A stretch of 64,000 nt of DNA from Neoroseomonas marina (GTDB taxonomy: Bacteria; Pseudomonadota; Alphaproteobacteria; Acetobacterales; Acetobacteraceae), in NCBI RefSeq assembly GCF_012927745.1, contig NZ_JABBKX010000008.1:1-64000 (forward strand), in the 5' to 3' direction. The translations under genes and the position numbers were made by a program. This document shows, in pieces, positions 41,033 through 49,707 of the stretch (within the stretch, counting starts at the first letter, position 1; every line of letters begins with the position of its first letter). The notes beneath the pieces are model-generated. The model was not told the origin of the DNA, ran no database searches, and worked only from the letters and a program-made list of their open reading frames with translations.

Positions 41033-41034
41033 GG

Positions 41035-41931
41035 TCAGGCGCGCGACGCCTGCAGGCAGAGGTACTCCCACCCGATCGTCGCCGCGGCGAGCGCGGTGAT
41101 CTCCGCCACGTCATAGGCCGGCGCGACCTCGACCACATCCGCGCCGCGGAAGTCGATGCCACCCAGCCGCCGCAGGATCCCCTGCGCCTGCCAGGTCGCG
41201 AGGCCGCCGATCTCGGGCGTGCCGGTCCCGGGCGCGAAAGCGGGGTCGAGCCCGTCGATGTCGAAGGACAGGTAGGCCGGGCCGTCGCCCACCGCCTCGC
41301 GGATGCGCGCGGCGATCGCCGCGGGCGTGCTCTCGTGCACCTCCTGCGCCGGGACGATCGTCACGCCCTGGCCGCGGGTCCAGTCGTACATCTCGGGCCA
41401 GGCGGGCGCGCGGATGCCCACCTGGATCATGCGCTTGGGCGCGATCAGCCCCTCGGTGATGGCGTGCCAGAACACCGAGCCGTGGGCGAAGCGCTGGCCG
41501 AAATTGTCCTCCGACGTGTCGAGATGCGCGTCGATATGCACCAGGCCCACCGGCCCGCCGAGGCGCTTCGTCAGCGCCCGCAGCAGCGGCAGCGTCACGC
41601 CGTGCTCGCCGCCGAAGGCAAGCAGGTGGTTCAGCCCCGCCGCCTGCTGCTCGATCAGCCGCAGGCTTTCGGGAATGTCGCCCAGCGCGATCTCGAACTC
41701 GCCGAGGTCCGAGAGGTCCAGCGCCGTCGGATCGACGCCGCTGTCGGGGTGGCGCCCGTCGGTCAGCATGCGCGCGGCGGCGCGAATGGCGCGCGGCCCG
41801 TCCCGCGTGCCGGCGCGGTTGGTCGTGCCGATGTCGAGCGGCACGCCGGCGATGCAGAAGGCGGCACCCCGGTCGTCCGGACGGGCGCCGAGATAGGCAT
41901 GGGGGGCGGCGAAGGTGACGGGCACGGGCAT
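41035..41931 (-). CDS. speB: Agmatinase / ureohydrolase
   Basis: The 298-residue binuclear-Mn enzyme of the arginase family hydrolyses agmatine (or another guanidino compound) to putrescine and urea. The metal ligands are present: GGEHGVTLP (His; the usual GGDHS has become GGEHG), VHIDAHLDTSED (DAHxD) and YLSFDIDGLDPAFAPGTGTPEIGG (D-x-D). The last motif is agmatinase-like rather than arginase-like. The start ATG 41931 is divergent from an aminotransferase gene 66 bases away. Position just upstream of the decarboxylase and hss genes on the same strand supports a role in putrescine supply, though a long gap with its own promoter separates them. Confidence 0.88.
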   Translation of the reverse strand: MPVPVTFAAPHAYLGARPDDRGAAFCIAGVPLDIGTTNRAGTRDGPRAIRAAARMLTDGRHPDSGVDPTALDLSDLGEFEIALGDIPESLRLIEQQAAGLNHLLAFGGEHGVTLPLLRALTKRLGGPVGLVHIDAHLDTSEDNFGQRFAHGSVFWHAITEGLIAPKRMIQVGIRAPAWPEMYDWTRGQGVTIVPAQEVHESTPAAIAARIREAVGDGPAYLSFDIDGLDPAFAPGTGTPEIGGLATWQAQGILRRLGGIDFRGADVVEVAPAYDVAEITALAAATIGWEYLCLQASRA

Positions 41932-41997
41932 GGTCCGACCTAAGCCCGCCGCCGCTGCCCCTGTCCAGGACCTGCGCGCTTCGGCTATCCCCCGGCC

Positions 41998-43176
41998 ATG
42001 ACGTTGCACCCGACCGGCCCGCGCGCCGCCCTCGATGCCATCCCCGGCTCCCTGATCCGGGAGGTCTCGGAAGCCGGGCGGAACATCCCGGGCCTGATCC
42101 GGCTCTTCTTCGGCGAGCCGGACACCGTCACGCCCGATTTCATCCGGGAAGCGGCGAAGGCCGCGCTCGATGCCGGGCACACCTTCTACGCGCCGAACCC
42201 CGGCATCGCGCCGCTGCGCGAGGCGATCTCGCGCTACCTCACGCGCAACCGCCGCACGGTGGGGCCTGAGCGGATCGCGGTGACGGCCTCGGGCGTGAAT
42301 GCGCTGATGCTGGTGGCGCAGGCGCTGCTCTCGCCGGGCGACCGGGTGGTGATCCCGATGCCGGCCTGGCCGAACATGGACGGAATCGCGCGGGTCATGG
42401 GCGCCGAGGTCACGCCGCTGCCGATCCGCATCGCCAACGGGGTGTGGCGCGTCGACCTCGATGAACTTTTGGCGACGGTCACGCCCGGCACGCGGCTGCT
42501 CTTCCTCAACAGCCCCGGCAACCCCACCGGCTGGACGCTGACGGCCGCGGAACAGCGCGCGATCCTGGATCATTGCCGCAAGACCGGGACCTGGATCCTG
42601 GCCGACGACGTCTATGAACGGCTGTATTTCGCGGGCGACGCGGCGCCGTCCTTCCTCGGGATCGCGACGGCGGAGGACCGCGTCGTCTCGGTGAATTCCT
42701 TCAGCAAGTCCTGGTCGATGACGGGCTGGCGGCTGGGCTGGATCGTCGCGCCGCCGGCGCTGATGGACAGCCTCGCGAAGCTCAACGAGTTCAACATGTC
42801 CTCGGCGCCGACCTTCGTGCAGCACGCGGGGGTGGTGGCCCTCGACCAGGGCGACGCCTTCATCGGCGAGACCCAGGCGCGCTACCGCGCCTGCCGGGAC
42901 CTCGCACTCGGCATCCTCGGCGCCGTGCCGGGCGTGACGGCGCCGCGGCCGGACGGGGCGATGTACCTGTTCCTCAAGGTCGATGGCTGCACCGACAGCT
43001 TGGCATTGGCGAAAGACCTGCTGACGACGGCGGGCGTCGGCCTGGCCCCCGGCGCGGCCTTCGGGCCGGGCGGGGAGGGGCATCTGCGCCTGTGCTTCGC
43101 GCAGAGCGAGGATCGTCTGCGCACCGCCTGCACGAAGGTTGCGCAGGCCCTGTCCGCCCGCGCGGCGAAGGGCTGA
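41998..43176 (+). CDS. Class I/II PLP aminotransferase
   Basis: A 392-residue fold-type I aminotransferase of the aspartate aminotransferase superfamily. Visible: FFGEPDTVTPDFIREAA (substrate loop), YAPNPGIAPLREAIS, VTASGVNALMLVAQALLSPGD, FLNSPGNPTGWTL (PLP Asn and Pro), LADDVYERLYF, and SVNSFSKSWSMTGWRLGW with the Schiff-base Lys and phosphate-binding Arg. C-terminal RLCFAQSEDRL supplies the substrate carboxylate Arg. The substrate is not determinable. There is no convincing ribosome site; the ATG is used because homologous sequence begins there. It may be co-transcribed with the amidase pair 65 bases downstream. Confidence 0.88.
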   Translation: MTLHPTGPRAALDAIPGSLIREVSEAGRNIPGLIRLFFGEPDTVTPDFIREAAKAALDAGHTFYAPNPGIAPLREAISRYLTRNRRTVGPERIAVTASGVNALMLVAQALLSPGDRVVIPMPAWPNMDGIARVMGAEVTPLPIRIANGVWRVDLDELLATVTPGTRLLFLNSPGNPTGWTLTAAEQRAILDHCRKTGTWILADDVYERLYFAGDAAPSFLGIATAEDRVVSVNSFSKSWSMTGWRLGWIVAPPALMDSLAKLNEFNMSSAPTFVQHAGVVALDQGDAFIGETQARYRACRDLALGILGAVPGVTAPRPDGAMYLFLKVDGCTDSLALAKDLLTTAGVGLAPGAAFGPGGEGHLRLCFAQSEDRLRTACTKVAQALSARAAKG

Positions 43177-43241
43177 CGCGCGGGATTGACCTTCGCGGCC
43201 AGGGGCGCAGCATCCGCGGCCTGCCGAAGGAGCACGCCGCA

Positions 43242-43436
43242 ATGCCCGAGCCCATGGACAAGCCCCAGTTCGACGCGCTGATGGCGCGCCACGGCCTTCC
43301 GCTGACGGAAGCCGAGAAGGAAGCCATCCGCGCCGTCTCCGGCCACATCCTCGCCATGGGGGAGCGCGTGCGCACCCCGCGCGAATGCTTCGCCGAAATG
43401 GCCGTGACCTTCGCCCCGAAGGGGTCCGCGCGATGA
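43242..43436 (+). CDS. Small amidase-associated protein
   Basis: This 64-residue protein (MPEPMDKPQFDALMARHGLPLTEAEKEAI...FAEMAVTFAPKG) starts behind GAAGGAG and its stop overlaps the amidase start by four bases. It is predicted helical, with a pattern reminiscent of the short subunits that accompany some amidases (AtzG-like proteins paired with AtzE), though I see no clear homology. The Shine-Dalgarno and the overlap make it a real gene. A role as stabilising or regulatory subunit of the amidase is inference from this coupling. Confidence 0.72.
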   Translation: MPEPMDKPQFDALMARHGLPLTEAEKEAIRAVSGHILAMGERVRTPRECFAEMAVTFAPKGSAR

Positions 43437-44818
43437 TCCCGACGATCGCCGAAGCGGCGAAGCGCATCGCCGCGAAGGAACTCTCGCCGGTCGAGCTGAC
43501 GAAGGACCGCCTGGCCAAGGCGCAGGCGGTGAACGCCGAGATCCACGCCTTCATCCGCTTCACGCCCGAGATCGCGCTGGAGCAGGCCAAGGCCGCCGAG
43601 GCGCGGCAGATGGCCGGGACGCTGAAGGGGCCGCTCGACGGCATCCCGATCGGCCACAAGGATATCTACGAGACCGCCGGCGTGCCGACCACCGGCCATT
43701 CCCGCGTGCTCGAGAACCATGTGCCCAAGCAGGATTCCGCCGCCGTGCGCGCCTGGGCGGATGCCGGCGCGGTCATGCTGGGCAAGCTCGCGACGCACGA
43801 ATTCGCCTGGGGCGGGCCGTCCTTCGACCTGCCTTGGCCACCGGCACGGAATCCCTGGGACACGGCGCGCTTCACCTCCGGCTCCTCCTCGGGGACGGGG
43901 GCCGCGGTCGCTGCGGGCGTCATCCTCGGCGGCACCGGGTCGGACACCGGCGGGTCGATCCGCGGGCCGGCGGCGCTGTGCGGCACGGCCGGGATCAAGC
44001 CGACCTACGGCCTGTGCTCGCGCGTCGGCGTGCTGCCGCTGTCGCACAGCCTCGACACGGTCGGGCCGCTCGCCTGGACGGTCGAGGATTGCGCGCTGCT
44101 GCTCGATGCGCTGACGGGCTACGACCCGGCGGATGCCTCCTCGGCCAACCGGCCGAAGCCCGACCTGCTCTCGGGGCTGAACGGTGGGGTGCGCGGGCTG
44201 CGCATCGGCGTCATCCGGCATTTCCACGAGAGCGACTGGCCGGTCAGCCCCGGCGTCGCGGCGGGCATCCAGCATGTCGCCGAAACGCTCGAAGGCCTCG
44301 GCGCGACGGTGGAGGAGGTGCGCCTCCCGCCGCTGCAGGATTTCAACGCGGCGGGCTGGCTGATCCTCGCCGCCGATGCCTTCGCGGTTCACGAGCCGTG
44401 GCTGCGCACGAAGTATCGCGAGTATGGCGAGATCCTGCGCGAACGCCTGGCCCTCGCCGGCACCATCTCGGCCGCCGACTACCTGCAGGCGCAGCGGCGG
44501 CGGCGGGAGCTGTGCGACGCGGTGGCGAAGGCGATGGAGGGCTGCGACCTGCTGCTGACCGCGGCCCAGCCCTCGGAGGCGCCGCCGATCACCGTGCCGG
44601 GCAAGTGGACTTCCTTCGAGGTCGCCAACTTCACCATCCCCTTCAATCTGACGGGCCAGCCGGCACTGACCGTCTGCGCCGGCTTCGGCGAGCACGGCCT
44701 GCCGGTCGGGGCGCAGCTCATTGGCCGGCCCTTCGAGGATGCGACGGTGCTGCGCGCCGGCCATGCCTATGAGCAGGCGACCACCTGGCGGTCGCGCCGG
44801 CCGGCGATGGCGGCCTGA
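43433..44818 (+). CDS. Amidase-signature family hydrolase
   Basis: The 461-residue enzyme has the Ser-cisSer-Lys catalytic set of the amidase signature family: Lys in GIPIGHKDIYETAG, the Gly/Ser-rich FTSGSSSGTGAAVAAG with cis-Ser, and GSDTGGSIRGPAALCGTAGI carrying the nucleophile Ser. C-terminal FTIPFNLTGQPALTVCAGF is also typical. Members hydrolyse amides ranging from indoleacetamide to biuret-type compounds and Gln-tRNA; length and the absence of gatB/gatC neighbours argue against GatA. Start overlaps the small partner gene. Substrate unknown. Confidence 0.9.
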   Translation: MIPTIAEAAKRIAAKELSPVELTKDRLAKAQAVNAEIHAFIRFTPEIALEQAKAAEARQMAGTLKGPLDGIPIGHKDIYETAGVPTTGHSRVLENHVPKQDSAAVRAWADAGAVMLGKLATHEFAWGGPSFDLPWPPARNPWDTARFTSGSSSGTGAAVAAGVILGGTGSDTGGSIRGPAALCGTAGIKPTYGLCSRVGVLPLSHSLDTVGPLAWTVEDCALLLDALTGYDPADASSANRPKPDLLSGLNGGVRGLRIGVIRHFHESDWPVSPGVAAGIQHVAETLEGLGATVEEVRLPPLQDFNAAGWLILAADAFAVHEPWLRTKYREYGEILRERLALAGTISAADYLQAQRRRRELCDAVAKAMEGCDLLLTAAQPSEAPPITVPGKWTSFEVANFTIPFNLTGQPALTVCAGFGEHGLPVGAQLIGRPFEDATVLRAGHAYEQATTWRSRRPAMAA

Positions 44819-44963
44819 TCCCAGACGCGGGGTGCGGCTGCGCGGGCGCGGGTCGGACCGCGCTCGCGTCGTCGTGCCCCGGCGACCTCTTGCCGGGCGC
44901 TGTGCGACGGGTTCACGCTTTCCGTCCCGGCGCAGCGGATGCCGGCCATGGAGGACAACGACC

Positions 44964-46352
44964 ATGACAGGTGTCGGCCGGCGCCCGTTCCTGCAGGCGC
45001 CCCTTGCCCTTGCGCTCCTCGCCTCGCCAGCCGCCGCCCAGGATCGCCCCCGCCGAGGGCCGTCACGCGACGGTGCCTGGGCCTGCGCCTGGGCCGCGTC
45101 GGCCCACGGACCCTATCCGTCCGGCAATCCGTCGGCGCAGCCGGACCAGTCCTTCGCCTTCCCGTCCGCAGCCGACGGTGCGCGCGACCAGACGCTGCGC
45201 CTGATGGTGCGGCCCGACATCTGGGGGCCGGCGGCGCGGCTGCGCTTCTCCAACGCCTTCGGCACGCGGCCGCTGGTGATCGACGGCGTCTTCGCCGGCC
45301 TGCAGGGCATGGGCGGGAACGTCGCTCGCGGCACCAACCGGCCCGTCACCTTCAGCGGCGGCAGGAGCGTCACCATCCCGCCGGGGCAGACGGCCTGGAG
45401 CGACGCGGTGGACCTGCCCTTCGTGCGGGGGCCGGGCGATCCGCGGCTCGAGGGCCGGCGCCTCGCCGTCAGCCTGCATGTGCCGGGCCCGACCGGGCCG
45501 ATGACCTGGCACGCCAAGTCGCTGACCACGAGCTACGTCACCCCGCCCGGCGGCGGGTCCAAGGGCGAGGAGGACAGCGATGTCGCCTTCCCCTTCACCA
45601 CCGCGTCCTGGTTCTTCCTCGACATGGTGGACATGCGGGCGATGCCGGGCACCCAGGTCGTGGTCTGCTTCGGGGATTCCATCACGGACGGCACCAACAC
45701 CACGATGAACGGGGACGACCGCTGGCCGGACGGGCTGTCGCGCCGGCTGCATGCGCGCTTCGGGCATCGCGTGGCCGTGGTGAATGCCGGCATCGGCGGC
45801 AACCAGGTCGTCGGCCCCCCGCAATACACGCCGGCCAATCCCATACCGGGCGGGCCGTCGGCGCTGTCGCGGCTCGACCGCGACGTGCTGCAGGCCTCCG
45901 GCGTGCGGACGGTGATCTGGATGGAAGGCATCAACGACCTCGGCACCGCCAATGCGACGGCCGAACAGGTGATCGAGGGCCTGCGCGAGGGCGTGCGCCG
46001 CCTGCGCGAGCGCAACATCCGCGTCGTCGGTGCGACGCTGACCACGGCGCTCGGCTACACCGGCGGACACGGCACGCCGCAGGTGGACGAACGGCGTCGC
46101 GCCATCAATGCCTGGATCCGGGCGCCGGGGAATTTCGACGCGGTCGCGGATTTCGACGCGGTGACGATCGATGCCGCGACAGGCGGGCTGAAGCCGCAAT
46201 TCATCCCGAACAGCACGGTGGGCGGCGCGGGCGACCGGCTGCATCCCAACCGCGCCGGCCTGTTGGCGATGGCCGAAAGCGTGCCGATCGACGCGCTCGG
46301 ACTCGGGGCGCCGATGCCCGGTCCGGGGCCGCATCCGCGCCGGCGGGGCTGA
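44964..46352 (+). CDS. Secreted SGNH/GDSL-type esterase
   Basis: A 462-residue exported hydrolase: signal MTGVGRRPFLQAPLALALLA (Arg-Arg, Tat-like), an N-terminal beta domain (RLRFSNAFGTRPLVIDGVF, LRLMVRPD; about 45-215) and a C-terminal SGNH domain with VVCFGDSITDG (catalytic Ser), GIGGNQVV (Gly/Asn oxyanion), EGINDLG and GGAGDRLHPNRAG (Asp and His). It is the type found next to carbohydrate-degrading systems and may deacylate glycans, but the substrate is open. ATG 44964 follows GGAGGACAAC. It is monocistronic, converging on the RMD1-family gene. Confidence 0.88.
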   Translation: MTGVGRRPFLQAPLALALLASPAAAQDRPRRGPSRDGAWACAWAASAHGPYPSGNPSAQPDQSFAFPSAADGARDQTLRLMVRPDIWGPAARLRFSNAFGTRPLVIDGVFAGLQGMGGNVARGTNRPVTFSGGRSVTIPPGQTAWSDAVDLPFVRGPGDPRLEGRRLAVSLHVPGPTGPMTWHAKSLTTSYVTPPGGGSKGEEDSDVAFPFTTASWFFLDMVDMRAMPGTQVVVCFGDSITDGTNTTMNGDDRWPDGLSRRLHARFGHRVAVVNAGIGGNQVVGPPQYTPANPIPGGPSALSRLDRDVLQASGVRTVIWMEGINDLGTANATAEQVIEGLREGVRRLRERNIRVVGATLTTALGYTGGHGTPQVDERRRAINAWIRAPGNFDAVADFDAVTIDAATGGLKPQFIPNSTVGGAGDRLHPNRAGLLAMAESVPIDALGLGAPMPGPGPHPRRRG

Positions 46353-46385
46353 CCGGATCGAGGGCGGGTCCGGCGGCCCGCCCTC

Positions 46386-47192
46386 TCAGCGGAGCAGCGG
46401 CTTCACCACGTATTCCCACAGGGTGAAGACCACCTCGATCCCGACCAGCACCACCACGGCGATCTCGAGCCCGAGCGCGCGGCGGCCGTGCAGCAGGGTG
46501 AGCACGCCTTCCGTCGTGTCCCCGATCAGCGCGAGCTTGCGGTCGAGCGCGGCGGAACGCTCCTTCAGCTCGTACTCGTCGGCGAGGCGCGCATGCAGGC
46601 GTTCGAGGCCCGGATGGTCCCACAGGATCTCGGGCTTCTCCTCCGCCTCGACGCGGGCGGTGGTGCGGCTGCGGGCCGACAGGGCATGGCCGATCTGACG
46701 CTGCAGCGCGCGGGAGGAGGCGGCGAGGCGTCCCTCCTTCCGCAAGGTCGTGACGATCGGTTCGAGCCGGTCGAGCGCCTCGGTCAGCAGCACTTCCTGA
46801 TGGGCGAGGGCCGCGCTCTTCGCCAGCGCGTCCGCCACCACGGCCAGGCGCGGGACCGAGAGGTCGCGCAGCCGGATCGCGCCGTCCGGATCGACGCCGT
46901 CCTGCTCCGCGCCCGTCAGGATCGCGGCCGCTTCCTCGACCGGCTTCGCGAGCGGGTTGGTCAGCCGGGGGCGCAGCATCTCGACGACCGCGGCTTCCTG
47001 CGCGGCGGTCGCGCCGATGAACACCACCGCGCCCCAGCGGAAGGCGAAGGCGGTGAAGCCCTCGGGCGTCGCGAGCGGCACCGGGTCCGCGGCCGGCGCG
47101 CCCTCGCGCGGCAGGCCCCGGTGGTCGAGGCGCTCGCCGAGCAGCAGGGCGCGGGCGCGGACGGCGGGGGCGTCGGACGGCGGTTCGGTCAT
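46386..47192 (-). CDS. RMD1/DUF155-family membrane protein
   Basis: The 268-residue product has the RMD1 family layout: N-terminal alpha/beta domain (PEGFTAFAFRWGAVVFIGA), a helical middle (LAVVADALAKSAALAHQEVLL, RLEPIVTTLRKEGRL), a predicted coiled coil (ERLHARLADEYELKERSAAL), and one C-terminal membrane helix (GLEIAVVVLVGIEVVFTLWE). Homologues in yeast are mitochondrial inner-membrane proteins; bacterial function is not known. Start ATG 47192 is 132 bases from the ribonucleotide reductase start, in a divergent arrangement. Confidence 0.85.
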   Translation of the reverse strand: MTEPPSDAPAVRARALLLGERLDHRGLPREGAPAADPVPLATPEGFTAFAFRWGAVVFIGATAAQEAAVVEMLRPRLTNPLAKPVEEAAAILTGAEQDGVDPDGAIRLRDLSVPRLAVVADALAKSAALAHQEVLLTEALDRLEPIVTTLRKEGRLAASSRALQRQIGHALSARSRTTARVEAEEKPEILWDHPGLERLHARLADEYELKERSAALDRKLALIGDTTEGVLTLLHGRRALGLEIAVVVLVGIEVVFTLWEYVVKPLLR

Positions 47193-47259
47193 GGCGCTCA
47201 GCCTGTGCGGTCCGCACCCGGCCTGTCCATCGTCGGCTGTCTCCGAGATGTGGTGTGAA

Positions 47260-47289
47260 TCCCACCCCCCGGCCCCCTATATTGGGTGG
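47260..47289. promoter_or_regulatory. Inverted repeat flanking a TATATT box upstream of the ribonucleotide reductase gene
   Basis: CCCACCC (47260-47266) and GGGTGGG (47283-47289) form a 7-base inverted repeat with a 16-base spacer that contains TATATT (47277-47282), a near -10 box. The core CTATATTGGG has partial likeness to the NrdR operator but is one base short of its spacing. It could bind a regulator of the reductase; no cobalamin riboswitch fits in the 132-base gap. Confidence 0.35.
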
Positions 47290-47324
47290 GTCGCCGGCGC
47301 CGACCGCCGGCGGCGGAGGAGTGG

Positions 47325-49703
47325 ATGGACGGTTTCACCCCCGCCCCGTCATCCGGGCCGCCCGGCGCATCCTTCGGGGAGGCCCCGCTGCCCGGTCGGG
47401 CCTTCGACCCCGGCATGGGGCTCGCGGTCGCCCGGCGAACCATCCTGCGCGCCGAGGATGGCGAGGATGTCGGCCGCGTCGCGGACCGCGTGGCGGCCGG
47501 CAACCTCGGCTTGCTCGGCCGCGCGCCCACGGCTGCGGACTGCGCGGAGCAGGCGCGGCTGCGCAACGCCATCGCGACCGGGGCGCTGATCACCTCGGGA
47601 CGCCACCTGCAGCATGGCGATGCGGGCCAGGCACGGCGGAACATGGAGGTCTTCACCAATTGCGCCACGGCGGGCGCGACCTTCACGAAGTTCTACCTGC
47701 TGCTGAACGGTGCCGGCGTCGGGCGCGCCTATGACGACGATCTCTGCCCCGTCGATTGGGCCGAGGCGCCGGAGGTGCATCTCTACCTCGCGCCGTCGCA
47801 CCCCGACTGGCCCAAGGACCGCGCCGCGCTGCATCGGTTCGGCGTGGAGTTCGGCCTGCTGCGCTGGGGCATGGGCCCCGAGGCCTTCGGCGCCGCCGAA
47901 GAGGCCGACGTCCGGGCCTTCCTCGCGCGGGAGTTGGTGCACGACCCCGCGCGCGTTCCCGCGGACGCCGTCCGGCACCGCATCGCCGACACCCGGGAAG
48001 GCTGGGCCAAGGCGGTCGAGATCCTGGAGGGCATGGCCTTTCGCCGCGAGCGGGGGCGGGCGTTGCTGCTCGACCTCTCGGCCGTCCGCCCGCTCGGCGA
48101 GCCGATCAAGGGCATGCAGGGGCGCCCGGCCTCCGGGCCGCTGTCCCTGTTGCGTGCCTTCATCAACCTGCGGCGGGACGTGATCGAAGCCTCCCGCGAC
48201 CGGGACCCCGAAGCCGAGGCGATGCGGCCCTGGGAACAGGCGCTGCGGGCCGATCACATCCTGTCGACCGAGGTGCAGGTCGGCGGCGCGCGGCGCGCGG
48301 CGCGCATGGCGACCAAGTCCTGGCGCGATTCCGGCGCGCTGCGCTTCGTGCGGCTGAAGGCGGAAGGCGGGCTCTGGACGGCGAACCATTCGCTGATGGT
48401 CGATGCCGAGTTCTGGGAGCGCCTCGGGCGCAGCGACGAGGAACCGCTGACCCGCCAGGGCCGCGCGCTGTTCGCCGCGGCCACCGCCTGCGCCTATGTC
48501 AACGGCGAGCCGGGCTTCATCAACGGCGACCGGCTGGAGGACGCCCGGACCGGCTTCGCGCGGCAGAAGCCGGCGACCGCCGAGGCCGGGTCCTCCCGCT
48601 ACCGCGTCGAGGAGGGCGCGGACCTGCTCGCCGAGGTCGCCCGCCGCGCGGCATCGACGCATTTCCCGGTCACGACCAACCCCTGCGGCGAGGTCGTGCT
48701 GCATGTCACCGGCGGCTATTGCGTCATCTCGGATTTCGCGCCGCTGCTCGCCTGTCCGGTGCCGCTGGACGACCTCGTGCCCGGCGCGGTGCCGGAGGAG
48801 ATTGCGCGCGCCTGGGATGCGCGGGTGGAGGATGCGGTGCGCCTCGGCGTGCGGTTTCTCATCCGCGTGAACCGGATGGATGCGCTCTATGGCGCCGAGG
48901 TCGCGCGCACCAACCGCATCGGCATCGGACCGACCGGGCTGCACGAATGGGCCTGGGCGCGCTTCGGCCTCGCCTTCCGCGACCTGATCGACGAGGCGCG
49001 GTCGAAGCCCTTCTGGGACGCGCTGGCGCGCCTGTCGGCGGCGGCGAAGGAGGAAGCGAGTTCCTACGCCGCGAGCCTCGGCATGGCGCCGCCGGCGACG
49101 GTCACCACCATCAAGCCGGCGGGGACCACCAGCAAGCTGTTCGGCCTGACCGAGGGCGCGCACCTGCCCGCGCGGCGGCAATACCTGCGCTGGGTGCAGT
49201 TCCGCGGCGGGCCGGAGGGCGATCCGCTGATCGCCGACTACGCCGCGCGCGGCTATCCGACGCGCGACCTCGAGACCTTTCCCGGCGTGACCATCGTCGG
49301 CTTCCCGACCCTGCCGTTGATCCAGCGCCTCGGCATCGGGGATCGGCTGGTGACGGCGCCCGAGGCGAGCCCGGAGGCGCAGTATCACTGGCTGATGCTG
49401 CTCGAGCGCCATTGGATCGGTGCAGAGCGGGGCAACCAGGTCTCCTACACCTTGAAGATCGCGACCGATCGCGTCGGGCTCGAGGATTTCCGCGCCCTGC
49501 TGCGCGATCACCAGCCGCATCTGCGCTGCTGCGCCGTGCTGCCGAGCCGGCCGGACCGCGACCTCGGCTACGAATACCTGCCCGAGGAGGAGGTGGACGA
49601 GGCGCGATTCCGCGCCATCGTGGCCGGCATCCGCGACCCGGGCTTCGCCGAGGCGGTGGACCTCGCACGGCTGCAATGCGAGGCCGGGGTCTGTCCGATC
49701 TGA
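47325..49703 (+). CDS. nrdJ: Adenosylcobalamin-dependent (class II, monomeric-type) ribonucleotide reductase
   Basis: The 792-residue enzyme reduces ribonucleotides to deoxyribonucleotides using a cobalamin-derived radical, independent of oxygen. Features fit the RTPR-like monomeric class: FTNCATAGATF (Cys of the active-site disulfide), NPCGEVVLHVTGGYC (radical Cys and disulfide partner), TNRIGIGPTGLHEWAW, TTIKPAGTTSKLFGLTEGAH (phosphate site), and C-terminal CEAGVCPI, whose CxxxxC matches the shuttle Cys pair. The region ~150-250 (PSHPDWPKDRAAL...RIADTREGWAKAVEIL) is the insert that mimics a dimer contact in RTPR. ATG 47325 follows GGAGGAG. It converges on a nucleoside diphosphate kinase-like gene five bases beyond its stop. 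Confidence 0.88.
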   Translation: MDGFTPAPSSGPPGASFGEAPLPGRAFDPGMGLAVARRTILRAEDGEDVGRVADRVAAGNLGLLGRAPTAADCAEQARLRNAIATGALITSGRHLQHGDAGQARRNMEVFTNCATAGATFTKFYLLLNGAGVGRAYDDDLCPVDWAEAPEVHLYLAPSHPDWPKDRAALHRFGVEFGLLRWGMGPEAFGAAEEADVRAFLARELVHDPARVPADAVRHRIADTREGWAKAVEILEGMAFRRERGRALLLDLSAVRPLGEPIKGMQGRPASGPLSLLRAFINLRRDVIEASRDRDPEAEAMRPWEQALRADHILSTEVQVGGARRAARMATKSWRDSGALRFVRLKAEGGLWTANHSLMVDAEFWERLGRSDEEPLTRQGRALFAAATACAYVNGEPGFINGDRLEDARTGFARQKPATAEAGSSRYRVEEGADLLAEVARRAASTHFPVTTNPCGEVVLHVTGGYCVISDFAPLLACPVPLDDLVPGAVPEEIARAWDARVEDAVRLGVRFLIRVNRMDALYGAEVARTNRIGIGPTGLHEWAWARFGLAFRDLIDEARSKPFWDALARLSAAAKEEASSYAASLGMAPPATVTTIKPAGTTSKLFGLTEGAHLPARRQYLRWVQFRGGPEGDPLIADYAARGYPTRDLETFPGVTIVGFPTLPLIQRLGIGDRLVTAPEASPEAQYHWLMLLERHWIGAERGNQVSYTLKIATDRVGLEDFRALLRDHQPHLRCCAVLPSRPDRDLGYEYLPEEEVDEARFRAIVAGIRDPGFAEAVDLARLQCEAGVCPI

Positions 49704-49707
49704 TCGG

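Larger units (their letters stand above)
40459..41034 (-). other. Long leader region of the ornithine decarboxylase gene
   Basis: This 576-base stretch between speB and the decarboxylase gene has no gene of normal size. Read on the minus strand it contains the speB-end hairpin, a candidate promoter, a possible 20-codon leader peptide and a hairpin, then about 190 bases with no further feature I can support. A regulated 5' leader like the speF motif reported before alphaproteobacterial ornithine decarboxylase genes is possible, but I cannot match that motif by eye. Confidence 0.5.

Noticed and set aside
40908-41162. Minus-strand open frame of 84 codons crossing the end of speB
   Set aside because: It overlaps the conserved speB C-terminus in another frame and has a Ser/Arg-rich, featureless product.
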